Assembly: GCA_028378565.1 (NCBI GenBank)
Contig: JAONMX010000005.1
Span: 1 to 57,520 of the forward strand
Origin: Bacteriovoracaceae bacterium
GTDB lineage: Bacteria; Bdellovibrionota; Bacteriovoracia; Bacteriovoracales; Bacteriovoracaceae
Direction: 5' to 3'
DNA: 57,520 nt
In this document: piece by piece, positions 1 through 7,674 of the stretch
Layout of the letters: every line of letters starts with the position of its first letter
Position numbering within the stretch: the stretch's first letter is position 1
Notes under the pieces: model-generated
What the model saw: the letters and a program-made list of their open reading frames with translations, nothing else
The model's database searches: none
Told to the model about the DNA's origin: nothing
Program-made: the position numbers and the translations under genes

Positions 1-324
1 CGACTAGCATATTGGCCCAATAGTGAAGAGTCTTATTGGAAAAGTTTTAACACCTCTAAAGAAAAAGAATATGGGAAGTATATAGCAGTCATTCATTTGC
101 GTTCGCCAGGCTTAGATCAGGGTTACAACCATCAAAATCCATTAAGAATTGAATCTGCGGTAGAAGCAAAGAAAATAGATGATAAGATTTATGAGATTTG
201 GAAGGATCATCCTAATTACACTGAAGTGGAAAGTCAGGAGAGCTTTTTAGAGAAAATTACGGAGGCAAACCGAAAAATTAGTTTTTTTGTTCCTTCTTGT
301 TGTGGAGAACATTTTAGTGATTGA
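1..324 (+). CDS. C-terminal part of an ATP-binding (AAA-type) protein, cut by window edge
   Basis: The reading frame is open from the first base and ends at a TGA, so the gene begins outside the window. The visible 107 residues include an AYWPNSEESYW stretch and a YIAVIHLRSPG strand. They end with charged helices and a final EANRKISFFVPSCC strand. This pattern resembles the C-terminal half of small AAA_28-like nucleotide-binding proteins; the Walker A part would lie upstream. Function is unknown. The small membrane-protein gene that follows overlaps its 3' end. Confidence 0.5.
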   Translation, partial: RLAYWPNSEESYWKSFNTSKEKEYGKYIAVIHLRSPGLDQGYNHQNPLRIESAVEAKKIDDKIYEIWKDHPNYTEVESQESFLEKITEANRKISFFVPSCCGEHFSD

Positions 325-469
325 GTGCTTACATGATCCTATTCACATCAATCATACGCATCCCCCCTATTTCTGGATTATTGGTAGTCTCGTTTTCCTA
401 GTGGGCTTTGGACTTGTTTTCTTGGCTACAAAGATTTTCATAAGAAAAAAGGAAAAGAAAAGCCTATGA
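317..469 (+). CDS. Small single-span membrane protein
   Basis: About 50 residues with one clear transmembrane helix (FWIIGSLVFLVGFGLVFLA) and a lysine/arginine-rich tail, so it is probably inner-membrane with the tail inside. I prefer the GTG start at 317, which has a GGAG about ten bases upstream. An ATG at 287 in the same frame would lengthen the overlap with the previous gene. The stop overlaps the ATG of the next gene (ATGA), so the two are probably translationally coupled. The N-terminal part is rich in His (DPIHINHTHP) and could bind metal, which is only a guess. Confidence 0.4.
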   Translation: MIECLHDPIHINHTHPPYFWIIGSLVFLVGFGLVFLATKIFIRKKEKKSL

Positions 470-1161
470 AGAAATTTCTGATTTATTTAATATTATATCG
501 AAACATGAAGAGGGTTTTAGTTGGGAAGCTTATTGACCCAAGCAATCTGAGTCGTGGTAGATTTACAAAGAAAAGAGTAAGAAAAGTCTATAGTAACACT
601 TGGCTAAATTTGGCTAGAATTCTTGAGACCACTGACTTCAAAGTTTATGAAACTAGAGGTAATCGCCTCATGGTTTTCTTAGTGGCTTGTTCGGCTTCTT
701 GTTATCAAGGATTTAGAGATGAACAAATCCCTGCTGATTGGGCCAAACAACTGTTTTCTGAAATAGGTTGGAGTGTCTACACAGCTCTTTCTATGCCCTT
801 TATTATCTTAGCAAAAATAAGACACCGAACGCCCCAAAAGCAATTGAACGCTTTTATTAAAATGTTATGTCTATTCCCATTTTCTCAAGACAAAAATGGT
901 TATCAATACAAATTTTGGGAAGAAGACCAAAGGTTATGCACTGATTGGTTTCAATGTGCTCCATGCAATTTCATTAAGTCCTTGAATAACTCGGATTATT
1001 TAGAGATGTTTAAAGAGTCTTGGTGCCAATACGATTTCGCTCTTCCACAATTGGATAATGAAAAAGGTTTCTATGAAAGAACTAAAACTCTCTCCCATGG
1101 TGATGATGTTTGTAATATGAGGTGGTATGCAGACCACAAGGTGTTAAATGACAAAAAATAG
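466..1161 (+). CDS. L-2-amino-thiazoline-4-carboxylic acid hydrolase-like protein
   Basis: 231 residues. The C-terminus carries GDDVCNMRWY (around residues 211-220), which fits the conserved Gly/Cys-Asp-like ending of the ATC hydrolase family (opening of a thiazoline ring on the way to cysteine). Several other Cys are present (CSASC, CAPC). No signal peptide is evident. The start ATG overlaps the stop of the small membrane gene, and the next gene overlaps its 3' end, so this is one operon. In such small-protein islands this family may have another role. The substrate is not proven by sequence. Confidence 0.55.
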   Translation: MKKFLIYLILYRNMKRVLVGKLIDPSNLSRGRFTKKRVRKVYSNTWLNLARILETTDFKVYETRGNRLMVFLVACSASCYQGFRDEQIPADWAKQLFSEIGWSVYTALSMPFIILAKIRHRTPQKQLNAFIKMLCLFPFSQDKNGYQYKFWEEDQRLCTDWFQCAPCNFIKSLNNSDYLEMFKESWCQYDFALPQLDNEKGFYERTKTLSHGDDVCNMRWYADHKVLNDKK

Positions 1162-1621
1162 ATACTCTTTGACTAATTTTTTCGCTATTTTGAGTTTGTT
1201 GTCATTTTTTCTTCATTTAATTTGGGAGTATGCCCAATGCATTCCTTTGTTTATTCATGGCGAAGTGAAGCCTACAACTATTAGTATGTTAAAAGTTTCT
1301 TTGGGTGATGTTATTCTTACTTGGATAGCATATCTAGCGGTGTCACTTTTTTCAAAAAGTCTTAGTTGGGGGCTTCAAACGTGGAATGCGTCCCAGTGGG
1401 TTACTCTTAGCATTTCGGCTGTAGCTTTAAGTGTTTTTATGGAGTTGCATGCACTAGAAACTGGAAGATGGTGGTATACAAGTATTAATCCAGTAATTTA
1501 TGGAAGAATATCTGTCATTCCAATTTTGCAACTGGTTTTTCTTTTTCCAACTTCAATTAAGTTAAGTAAATATTTATATTTTCGCTTTCATAAAGATAGC
1601 GGATGGAGGATTCATGAGTAA
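1148..1621 (+). CDS. Polytopic membrane protein, about four helices
   Basis: 157 residues with four hydrophobic segments. A conserved-looking central part has FMELHALETGRWWY followed by a polar loop and an IPILQLVFLFP helix. It overlaps both neighbours (14 bases upstream, 8 bases downstream), placing it firmly in the operon. I do not recognise a named family. The WEYAQ and ELHALETGRWWY motifs suggest polar residues within the membrane, as in small transporters or redox-linked proteins, but no function can be assigned. Confidence 0.6.
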   Translation: MTKNRYSLTNFFAILSLLSFFLHLIWEYAQCIPLFIHGEVKPTTISMLKVSLGDVILTWIAYLAVSLFSKSLSWGLQTWNASQWVTLSISAVALSVFMELHALETGRWWYTSINPVIYGRISVIPILQLVFLFPTSIKLSKYLYFRFHKDSGWRIHE

Positions 1622-2042
1622 TTTGTTAGTCTTAATGTTGACATTTTTTTCTTTAACAGCATTCGCAGAGAAGCCAATCTTTAAGGTTTATAAGAACCCC
1701 AGTTGTGGATGTTGTACAAAATGGGTTGAGCATATGCAGAGTAATGGCTTCAAGTTAAAAGAAATCCCTGTACCGAACTTGGAGGAGTTAAAAGATAAGT
1801 TTGGCGTGCCAAAAGATAAGAGAAGCTGCCATACGGCCGTTTATGGAAATTATGTTTTTGAGGGCCATATTCCAGCAGCAAGTATTAAAAATTTTCTCAA
1901 GAATCCTAAGGGAGCTAAAGGACTTGTTGTTCCTGATATGCCAATGGGTAGTCCTGGTATGGAATATGGAAGCCATAAGGATAAATTTACAGTTTTTAAA
2001 TTTCGAAAAGATGGCAAGGTAATACCTTATGATAAATATTAG
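1614..2042 (+). CDS. DUF411 exported metal-binding protein
   Basis: 142 residues: a signal peptide ending near AFA at residue 18, then the DUF411 core with C31-G-C33-C34, a SCHTAV motif near residue 72, and the typical VVPDMPMGSPGMEYG stretch. Family members are periplasmic and common in copper/heavy-metal resistance islands, where the Cys cluster is taken to bind metal. It overlaps the next gene by 14 bases. The neighbours (haem protein, SHOCT, DsrE, MerR relic) support a metal/redox role. Confidence 0.85.
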   Translation: MSNLLVLMLTFFSLTAFAEKPIFKVYKNPSCGCCTKWVEHMQSNGFKLKEIPVPNLEELKDKFGVPKDKRSCHTAVYGNYVFEGHIPAASIKNFLKNPKGAKGLVVPDMPMGSPGMEYGSHKDKFTVFKFRKDGKVIPYDKY

Positions 2043-2541
2043 GTTAAGGTGTAAGACCAAGATACTTGTTGTTTTTATTTTCTGCATTTTACCAATTTGC
2101 GTTTGGTCTCATGGAGGAGAAGATCACTCAAAGAGGCTGCCTACAGAAGGTCCTAAAAAGCCAAACGATTCAAGAGAGGCAATATATAAAGATATAAATA
2201 AAGAGTACCTAAAAACGATAAAACATATATTTAAGAAGTCATGTTTTGACTGCCATAGTAACCAGACAACTTATCCTTGGTACTACAAACTCCCAATAAT
2301 AAAAGGAATTATTGATAGCGACATACTTGAAGCTAAGAAGCACCTTGATTTTTCTGATGATTTTCCTTTTAAAAGTCATGAGGGACCACTTAAAGACTTG
2401 GAGGCCATAAAAGAAAGTATTGCCAAAGATGTAATGCCACCATTCAAATATAGAGTTTTTCATCATAAGTCCAAACTCACAGAAAAAGAGAGAAAGCAGA
2501 TATCTGTTTGGATTGAAAAATCTTTAAAGCAGTTTAATTAG
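2029..2541 (+). CDS. Haem-binding domain protein with CxxCH
   Basis: 170 residues. An N-terminal hydrophobic export signal is followed by HGGEDH. The c-type haem motif C72-F-D-C75-H76 is then followed by SNQTTYPWYYKLP, which is characteristic of the small haem-binding domain family. A later MPP motif could supply the distal Met ligand. Expected in the periplasm as a single-haem electron carrier. The start codon lies inside the DUF411 gene. Confidence 0.75.
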   Translation: MINIRLRCKTKILVVFIFCILPICVWSHGGEDHSKRLPTEGPKKPNDSREAIYKDINKEYLKTIKHIFKKSCFDCHSNQTTYPWYYKLPIIKGIIDSDILEAKKHLDFSDDFPFKSHEGPLKDLEAIKESIAKDVMPPFKYRVFHHKSKLTEKERKQISVWIEKSLKQFN

Positions 2542-2583
2542 GTCATGGCATTTTTTTAGAAAAAAGAAATAGGAGAAAGATTA

Positions 2584-2814
2584 ATGCACAATATGGATGG
2601 TTCTAGTTTTTTGGATTGGGGACATGGTTTTGGAATGTTTTTTTGGTGGGGAATTTTTATTGTGGCAATTGTTTTTGTGGTCATTTTTTTAGTCAAGAGG
2701 GGCTCACAAGACGAACAAGAAAAAGAGTCGCCTCTTGAGATTGCAAAAAGGCGTTATGCCAAAGGTGAAATTAGTAAAGAAGAATTTGAAGAAATTAAGA
2801 AAAACTTGGTTTAA
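2584..2814 (+). CDS. SHOCT-domain small membrane protein
   Basis: 76 residues: one transmembrane helix (FFWWGIFIVAIVFVVIFLV), a charged linker, then the short C-terminal SHOCT helix pair (LEIAKRRYAKGEISKEEFEEIKKNL). An AGGAGA ribosome-binding site lies about six bases before the ATG. SHOCT proteins often sit in metal-resistance and envelope operons. The domain is thought to be an oligomerisation or interaction module. Confidence 0.8.
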   Translation: MHNMDGSSFLDWGHGFGMFFWWGIFIVAIVFVVIFLVKRGSQDEQEKESPLEIAKRRYAKGEISKEEFEEIKKNLV

Positions 2815-2892
2815 GGGAAGAATTATAAAGGGGGAGGAAAAATTATTATTGAAATTATTGTTGGTATAAGTCTTTCTGTTGGAATTATATTC

Positions 2893-3258
2893 TTGGCATC
2901 CAAATTGAAATTAGAGGAAGATAAAAGTTTTTATCCTGTTCTTCTTATCGTTATAGCAACATATTACATTCTTTTTGGTGTAATGAGCAGGTCAACCTCT
3001 ACTGTTTTGATAGAATCGTCTATCGCACTTGTTTTTATTGTTTTGGGGTTATTGGGCATTTATAGGCCATTGATCACGGCCATGGGAATGATTGGACATG
3101 GAGTTTTTGACCTTCTTCATGACTTGGCTCTTAAAAATCCAAGTGTACCACATTGGTGGCCTGTATTCTGTGCTGTTGTCGATTTAGTATTAGGACTTTG
3201 GATTTTTTATAGTTTAAAGAATAGAGTGCTTGTTCCAATTAAAAAAGAAAGGGATTAG
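2893..3258 (+). CDS. Membrane protein, four helices, start codon uncertain
   Basis: 121 residues from the TTG at 2893, with several hydrophobic helices and a loop containing HGVFDLLHDLALKNPSVPHWWPVFC. No good ribosome-binding site precedes this TTG. A strong GGGGGAGG at about 2830-2837 instead points to a start around 2842-2848, where the only candidates are ATT codons. From there the frame adds a hydrophobic stretch that completes the first membrane helix. The gene stops directly before the ATG of the next membrane protein. The family was not recognised. Confidence 0.55.
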   Translation: MASKLKLEEDKSFYPVLLIVIATYYILFGVMSRSTSTVLIESSIALVFIVLGLLGIYRPLITAMGMIGHGVFDLLHDLALKNPSVPHWWPVFCAVVDLVLGLWIFYSLKNRVLVPIKKERD

Positions 3259-3942
3259 ATGGATATTAAAAAGCGTTATATATTACGTGTTCTTGGTCTC
3301 ACGGGCGTATTCGGTGGGCTCATATGTGTTCTTGCTGATGTGATGTCAGGTTATTCTCCGGAGTCTGAGGGTATGAGAACGGCTCTTTCGGTTACCTTAG
3401 ATCAGGTTCAAAAATTGCTGCTAAATAAAACTCATACGGAATTGCTACTAGGCCATTACCTGGCTTACTTCGGCATTCCGCTTGTCGGTGTAACTATAAT
3501 CCCCCAGACATACATCGCCTTGAAACCGGCAGGAACATTATTGTCTAAATGTTTTTTGGTATTAGGTCTTTATGTTTTTTCAATGGGGACGGCTTTTCAT
3601 ATTACTTTTGGGTTCATGGCTGAAGCTCTTCAACTAGGCAACAAAGGACTGGTCGATAGCTTTAAAGATTTTTTTGAACCTATGGGATTTGTTTTATTAG
3701 GGTTGGCAATTTTATTGTTGATTTTGTGGGAAATATTACTTCGTTCTGGACGAAGCCTGTACTCTCGTCGCATGTTGTTTTTCTCTCCTATAACTGTGGT
3801 CATTGCTACACTGGTTTTGACTGAGCTTCTTCCTCAGTCTCTAAATTCATTACGAGTTTTATTAGTTGTCACGGGGTTAAACCTACCAGTATTGGTATGG
3901 TCTATTGCTTCAACTACCGACTTGTGGAATCTAAAGGATTAA
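3259..3942 (+). CDS. Six-helix membrane protein of unknown function
   Basis: 227 residues with about six hydrophobic segments. The N-terminus has GLTGVFGGLICVLADVMSGY, and the middle has a polar GHYLAYFGIPLVG and a FHITFGFMAEAL helix. It starts immediately after the previous membrane-protein gene, so the two are co-translated and may form a complex. I cannot name the family with confidence. It lacks ATPase or enzyme motifs. Confidence 0.55.
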   Translation: MDIKKRYILRVLGLTGVFGGLICVLADVMSGYSPESEGMRTALSVTLDQVQKLLLNKTHTELLLGHYLAYFGIPLVGVTIIPQTYIALKPAGTLLSKCFLVLGLYVFSMGTAFHITFGFMAEALQLGNKGLVDSFKDFFEPMGFVLLGLAILLLILWEILLRSGRSLYSRRMLFFSPITVVIATLVLTELLPQSLNSLRVLLVVTGLNLPVLVWSIASTTDLWNLKD

Positions 3943-4038
3943 TTATGTTCTTATTAAACGAAAATTCACGACACAATTACATAAATTTAAAGTTTATTTA
4001 TAGAGTAGATAACTCTTAGATTGAGAAAGGAGAATAAA

Positions 4039-4392
4039 ATGCAAAAGATGTTATTTATATTAAACAAGGGTCCATACGGCTCAGAAGAAAGTTATAATGG
4101 ACTTCGTTTAGCTGGAGCAGTTCTTAAGGAAAAGCAAAATGAAGTGAAAGTCTTTTTTATCGGTGATGCAGCAGCTTGCTCTAAGTCAGGACAAAAAGTT
4201 CCTCAAGGTTTTTATAATATTGAGCTGATGATTAAAAATATTGTCAGAGGGGGTGGCCCAATCGGTGTTTGTGGTACTTGCATGGACGCCAGAGGAATTC
4301 ATGACGATGAATTAATTGATGGAACTCATAAAAGTACTCTAAGTGAATTAACTGAGTGGACTATTGAAGCAGATAAGGTGCTCACTTTTTAG
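4039..4392 (+). CDS. DsrE/DsrF-like sulfur-relay family protein
   Basis: 117 residues from the ATG at 4039, chosen because AAAGGAG lies just upstream. It has the compact DsrE fold pattern: a FILNKGPYGSEESYNGLRLA start, VKVFFIGDAAACSKSG in the middle, and GVCGTCMDARGI, whose paired Cys could carry sulfur. Family members shuttle sulfane sulfur or act in tRNA thiolation. Here the surroundings suggest thiol/metal chemistry. It is separated from the genes upstream by about 95 bases and probably has its own promoter. Confidence 0.75.
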   Translation: MQKMLFILNKGPYGSEESYNGLRLAGAVLKEKQNEVKVFFIGDAAACSKSGQKVPQGFYNIELMIKNIVRGGGPIGVCGTCMDARGIHDDELIDGTHKSTLSELTEWTIEADKVLTF

Positions 4393-4441
4393 CACTGGGT
4401 GTCAGGCTCTAACCTCCTGAAATAACGAGAGTAATAAGCTC

Positions 4442-4473
4442 TTTACTCCGTAGTATACTACAGGGTTTATAAT
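4442..4473 (+). promoter_or_regulatory. MerR-type promoter with 20-bp spacer and dyad operator
   Basis: TTTACT (4442-4447) and TATAAT (4468-4473) are separated by 20 bases, the over-long spacing that MerR-family activators untwist. The spacer holds a dyad centred on TAGTATACTA (4451-4460), flanked by ACTCCG and CAGGGT. This closely resembles the operators of the lead, zinc and cadmium sensors PbrR, ZntR and CadR. It points right, into the MerR relic that begins seven bases later. Confidence 0.7.
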
Positions 4474-4479
4474 AATTTT

Positions 4480-4679
4480 ATGAAAGAAGATTACACTATC
4501 GGAAAATTAGCAGAAGAGTCAGGCGTCACAGTCGAAACTGTGAGGTTTTATGAACAAAAAGGTTTAATAAGGGAACTCATTAAAACCTCAATATAAATAG
4601 TAATCTATATGATATTACTCGGTTAAATTGCCTAAAAACTTGAATGAAATTAATAGAATTATTAAATAAACTACTCTAG
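4480..4679 (+). pseudogene. MerR-family regulator relic
   Basis: The first 30 codons give a typical MerR winged-helix start (YTIGKLAEESGVTVETVRFY then EQKGL). The frame then breaks and stops at 4596. After a gap a second stretch encodes YDITRLNCLKT and LIELLNKLL, which fits the next conserved MerR segment (DI-x-RL-x-F-IK and the dimerisation helix start) with pieces missing. It is a decayed metal sensor. The rest of the gene and any operon it controlled are gone. Confidence 0.7.
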
Positions 4680-4726
4680 CCTAGATTAATCATGACCCTC
4701 TAAATGAATAAAAATCGACAACCTAA

Positions 4727-5449
4727 TTAATTAGTCCATTTAGAGTATGCCAAGACGTCAATCATCGGAACGGTTCCACAGAATTGAAGTTTAGAAATAA
4801 GATCAAAAATAAATGAAGTTACTGCCTTTTCGTCTTCTATATAGCAAAACTCATCTGAATTAGCATTCTTACTAAAATATCCAAAAGATGCTGCACATCC
4901 TATATCTACTTGTTGTTGATCACTCAATTTTGCCAGCACATTTCTTAAAGGATCTCCAAAGTTTGAATTCCAGTCACTATTTAGTGCTAAAATTCCACCA
5001 ATTATATGAAACGGCCTTTTGGGAGGATATGTTCCTCCAGCATGAGGAATAGGAAGACTTGTTCGATGTAATTTTCTGACTGATTCAATCTTTTTAGCTG
5101 CATAAACAACATCACCTTTTGATATTTTCTGCTTAGACTCAAAAATCGCATATACGCTTTCTGCTGGCACAATTACCTGCCCATCTCTCTTGAATATAAA
5201 AGGTGAATACTGTCGATCGAAAATTACAATATCAATCTGGTCACTGAAATTATTATTACTATCTACTACAAATGCCTTTTCTGCTTGATAACGAGCTGGT
5301 AGATAATCATTGAAAATATCCTTCCAAATCACCTCACTCCCATCTCCTTTTGAAGGAGCATGACCAATAGTAAGGTTGATACAATCTAAGCGAGATTCTA
5401 TATCTTTGTGAACACCCTCTAGCAATAAAGGTAAAGACCAACTTGCCAT
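4727..5449 (-). CDS. DUF6602-like protein with nuclease-like core
   Basis: About 240 residues from an ATG preceded by AAAGGAG, one base after the stop of the AAA gene, so the two are coupled. The core has a SDQIDIVIFD strand and then VPAESVYAIFESKQ. This is a D...E-x-K arrangement like PD-(D/E)XK nucleases and matches the DUF6602 pattern. These proteins recur in defence-type islands next to ATPases. The gene looks intact, unlike its partner. Enzymatic activity is inferred. Confidence 0.55.
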   Translation of the reverse strand: MASWSLPLLLEGVHKDIESRLDCINLTIGHAPSKGDGSEVIWKDIFNDYLPARYQAEKAFVVDSNNNFSDQIDIVIFDRQYSPFIFKRDGQVIVPAESVYAIFESKQKISKGDVVYAAKKIESVRKLHRTSLPIPHAGGTYPPKRPFHIIGGILALNSDWNSNFGDPLRNVLAKLSDQQQVDIGCAASFGYFSKNANSDEFCYIEDEKAVTSFIFDLISKLQFCGTVPMIDVLAYSKWTN

Positions 5450-5450
5450 T

Positions 5451-6098
5451 TTAAACTCCTTTGCTAAATGGAGGAGTAGGAAGCATCTCTTTAGCAATAG
5501 ACAATGCTCTTTCAGCTAATATTCTCTTATCAGGGTAGGCATCAAGAATAATAGTAGGGATAAGTCTTTGAATTAAATCTGAACAAGCAAACCCATAGTC
5601 TAAATCATTCGTTTCGCCAGTTACCTCAACTATATTATCAATTTCTTTATCTGATAAACCTAGATTTGATAAAACGGGATAAATTATTGCTTTACGGGCA
5701 TCTCTATTCGGTCGTTTGAATACTAGTACTTCAGAAGCACGCCTTTGTACAGCTGGATCAATAGACTCTAACCTATTCGTACACATTATAATACCTATAG
5801 GTAAACCACTTCGCTCTATCCTGCTGACACCTCTAATAAAAGCATTAACACCTGCTCTGTCTTCATGATGCATTTGCGATGACTCCCTTGACTGAGTTAG
5901 AGCATCTGCTTCATCTACTAGCAAAATAATTCCTCCAGAAAAACTATCTTTCTTAGTTCGAAACTTTTCTGCTTCATTTATTGCTAAATCAAAAGCACCA
6001 GAAACCAAACGAGTCATTTCACCAACACGCCCTTGTCCTCTAGAAGATAGGCTTAGTGGTAGCAATGTTATATCTATACCTTCCTGACGGGCAACCAT
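5451..6098 (-). pseudogene. AAA+ ATPase lacking its Walker A half
   Basis: 215 residues with Walker B (GGIILLVDEADAL), sensor 1 (IIMCTNR) and an arginine-finger-like QRRASEVLVFKRPNRDARK, followed by a helical lid. No Walker A precedes them: the frame begins only 15 codons before the first ATG, after an in-frame TGA. Without the P-loop it cannot bind ATP in the usual way, so I treat it as 5'-truncated. It would have been the ATPase partner of the DUF6602 protein downstream. Confidence 0.65.
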
Positions 6099-6227
6099 AT
6101 CCCCAATTTTAGAATAATAAGCGACAAAGACAATTTGATATCAAAAGCTCTAATAAACTTTAAAAAGTTTATCAACAAGTGCCCACAAAGAACATAAAAA
6201 TTGATTATCTCATAAAAATCTCATTCA

Positions 6228-6818
6228 CTAGAAACCGTATTTAAACCCAAGCACTAAATTATAGTGCTTTTCAAACTTATCGCCATGAAATATTTCATTA
6301 TTATATTCAAAATTATCAGCATTTATATTGATTAACTTAACTCCAAAATATCCATCTATTGATGTGTTGTTTTCATCATACTTTACTAACTCGTGTGTAA
6401 GAACAGCACCTACACCATATCCAAAATTTGTACTACTTTTTATTACTGTATTACTAGAAGACTTGAATTTATTCTTTCCATAAAGCACTAATCCCAATAG
6501 ATCAAAAGAGAGTTTTTCATCTATTTCAAAACTGTAACCAAAGGAAGCAGTAGCCATAGATATATCATAACTATATTCTGAATTACTCATATGATATTTA
6601 GACTTTGTAGATATATAACCTACTCCAATTATGTATTCATCCAAAAACTTTAAAAAATCTAGCGTTAATCCACTTTCAGTTTCATGCTTCAAAACAGGAC
6701 TTGATTTGTCGTTCGCCCCGACAGGAGGAGAGCTTAAGTAGCCAGCACCTATTGCATAGTTCTTAGCTGAAACTTGTAAAGATATTAACGTAAAAAATAG
6801 TATAGCAATTTTTTTCAT
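6228..6818 (-). CDS. Outer-membrane beta-barrel protein, candidate immunity partner
   Basis: 196 residues from the ATG at 6818 (GAGG upstream). It has a signal peptide (MKKIAILFFTLISLQVSA), then alternating amphipathic strands and a terminal LVLGFKYGF, with the C-terminal aromatic typical of porin-like barrels. It begins eight bases after the stop of the RHS tip carrying the phospholipase-like domain, so the two are co-translated. That position is where immunity genes sit. A protective role in the envelope is inference. Confidence 0.6.
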   Translation of the reverse strand: MKKIAILFFTLISLQVSAKNYAIGAGYLSSPPVGANDKSSPVLKHETESGLTLDFLKFLDEYIIGVGYISTKSKYHMSNSEYSYDISMATASFGYSFEIDEKLSFDLLGLVLYGKNKFKSSSNTVIKSSTNFGYGVGAVLTHELVKYDENNTSIDGYFGVKLININADNFEYNNEIFHGDKFEKHYNLVLGFKYGF

Positions 6819-6826
6819 TTTTCCTC

Positions 6827-7552
6827 TCAATCGAAAATAGATTTTATAATGTCTCCAAATTCGGAAATCGCCCATCTTGCAGAGCTGTAAATGGCTAATG
6901 TATAACCAAAGGCCGCAATACTTACCCCTGCAACAACTCCTTTAAAATTACCTTTTGACAAACTTTCTATAGAGTATAAAGTCCCCCTATACAATAAGTC
7001 ACTATCTGTATTAAACTGTTTTTTTGCTTGATAACTATCCGATATATTAAAAAATGATGCAGGATCATAATAAGCTAAGTCGTGTTGCATACAAGCTTCA
7101 TCAAGACTATCTGTCGCTGGAGGATTATCAGGGTTACTACCTCCCCCTGCCTCTGCACGATTTTCCTGATTACCACAGTAGTTGCCATGTACATCTGGTA
7201 CAAATTCTCCGCTCGGATCGATGAATCGAACAGGGTTGCCTAAAACATAAATATATTTATTAATTATAGTTTTAGGTCCAATTGCAATTCCATTATGTAC
7301 ATCTTTTTGTAAAAAACGACCAATATGTGCATCATATACTCTAGCACGGTAATAATAGAATCCAGATTCAGAGTCAAATTCTCTTCCTGTGTAAGAATAG
7401 TACGGCTTCAAGTTTTCAAAGCCAGTAATATCATTTCCTAATGAATTTTCTGTTTTAACAAGAACTCCAAAACTAGAATATACATTATGCTGGATCAGAT
7501 TCTCTACGACATCAAAACTGTTTCTTTCTGAATCTAATGAAATTACCGACAT
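6827..7552 (-). CDS. Orphan RHS tip with phospholipase A2-like toxin domain
   Basis: 241 residues. Residues 50-115 are the RHS-associated core (YTGREFDSESGFYYYRARVY, GRFLQKD, NKYIYVLGNPVRFIDPSGEF). The variable end has HGNYCG (122-127) and DSLDEACMQHDLAYYD (148-163), matching the PLA2 pattern of glycine-rich calcium loop plus His-Asp pair (H157-D158) with a neighbouring Cys. A hydrophobic tail follows. It has its own ATG but no export or shell region, so it is a displaced tip that would need recombination into a full RHS gene. The candidate immunity gene follows at once. Confidence 0.75.
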   Translation of the reverse strand: MSVISLDSERNSFDVVENLIQHNVYSSFGVLVKTENSLGNDITGFENLKPYYSYTGREFDSESGFYYYRARVYDAHIGRFLQKDVHNGIAIGPKTIINKYIYVLGNPVRFIDPSGEFVPDVHGNYCGNQENRAEAGGGSNPDNPPATDSLDEACMQHDLAYYDPASFFNISDSYQAKKQFNTDSDLLYRGTLYSIESLSKGNFKGVVAGVSIAAFGYTLAIYSSARWAISEFGDIIKSIFD

Positions 7553-7674
7553 ATAGAACTTATCGGCTGCGAAAAATATTGCTTAACTTGTGGATTTTTA
7601 CTTATTTTTTGTCAGAGTTTAGCCACGAAGAAAAAATTAGTAAAAATTTTAGTGCGGCCATTCAATTCAAATAA

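Noticed and set aside
5451-6098. Complete AAA+ ATPase
   Set aside because: The Walker A motif is missing and an in-frame stop lies 15 codons before the first ATG.
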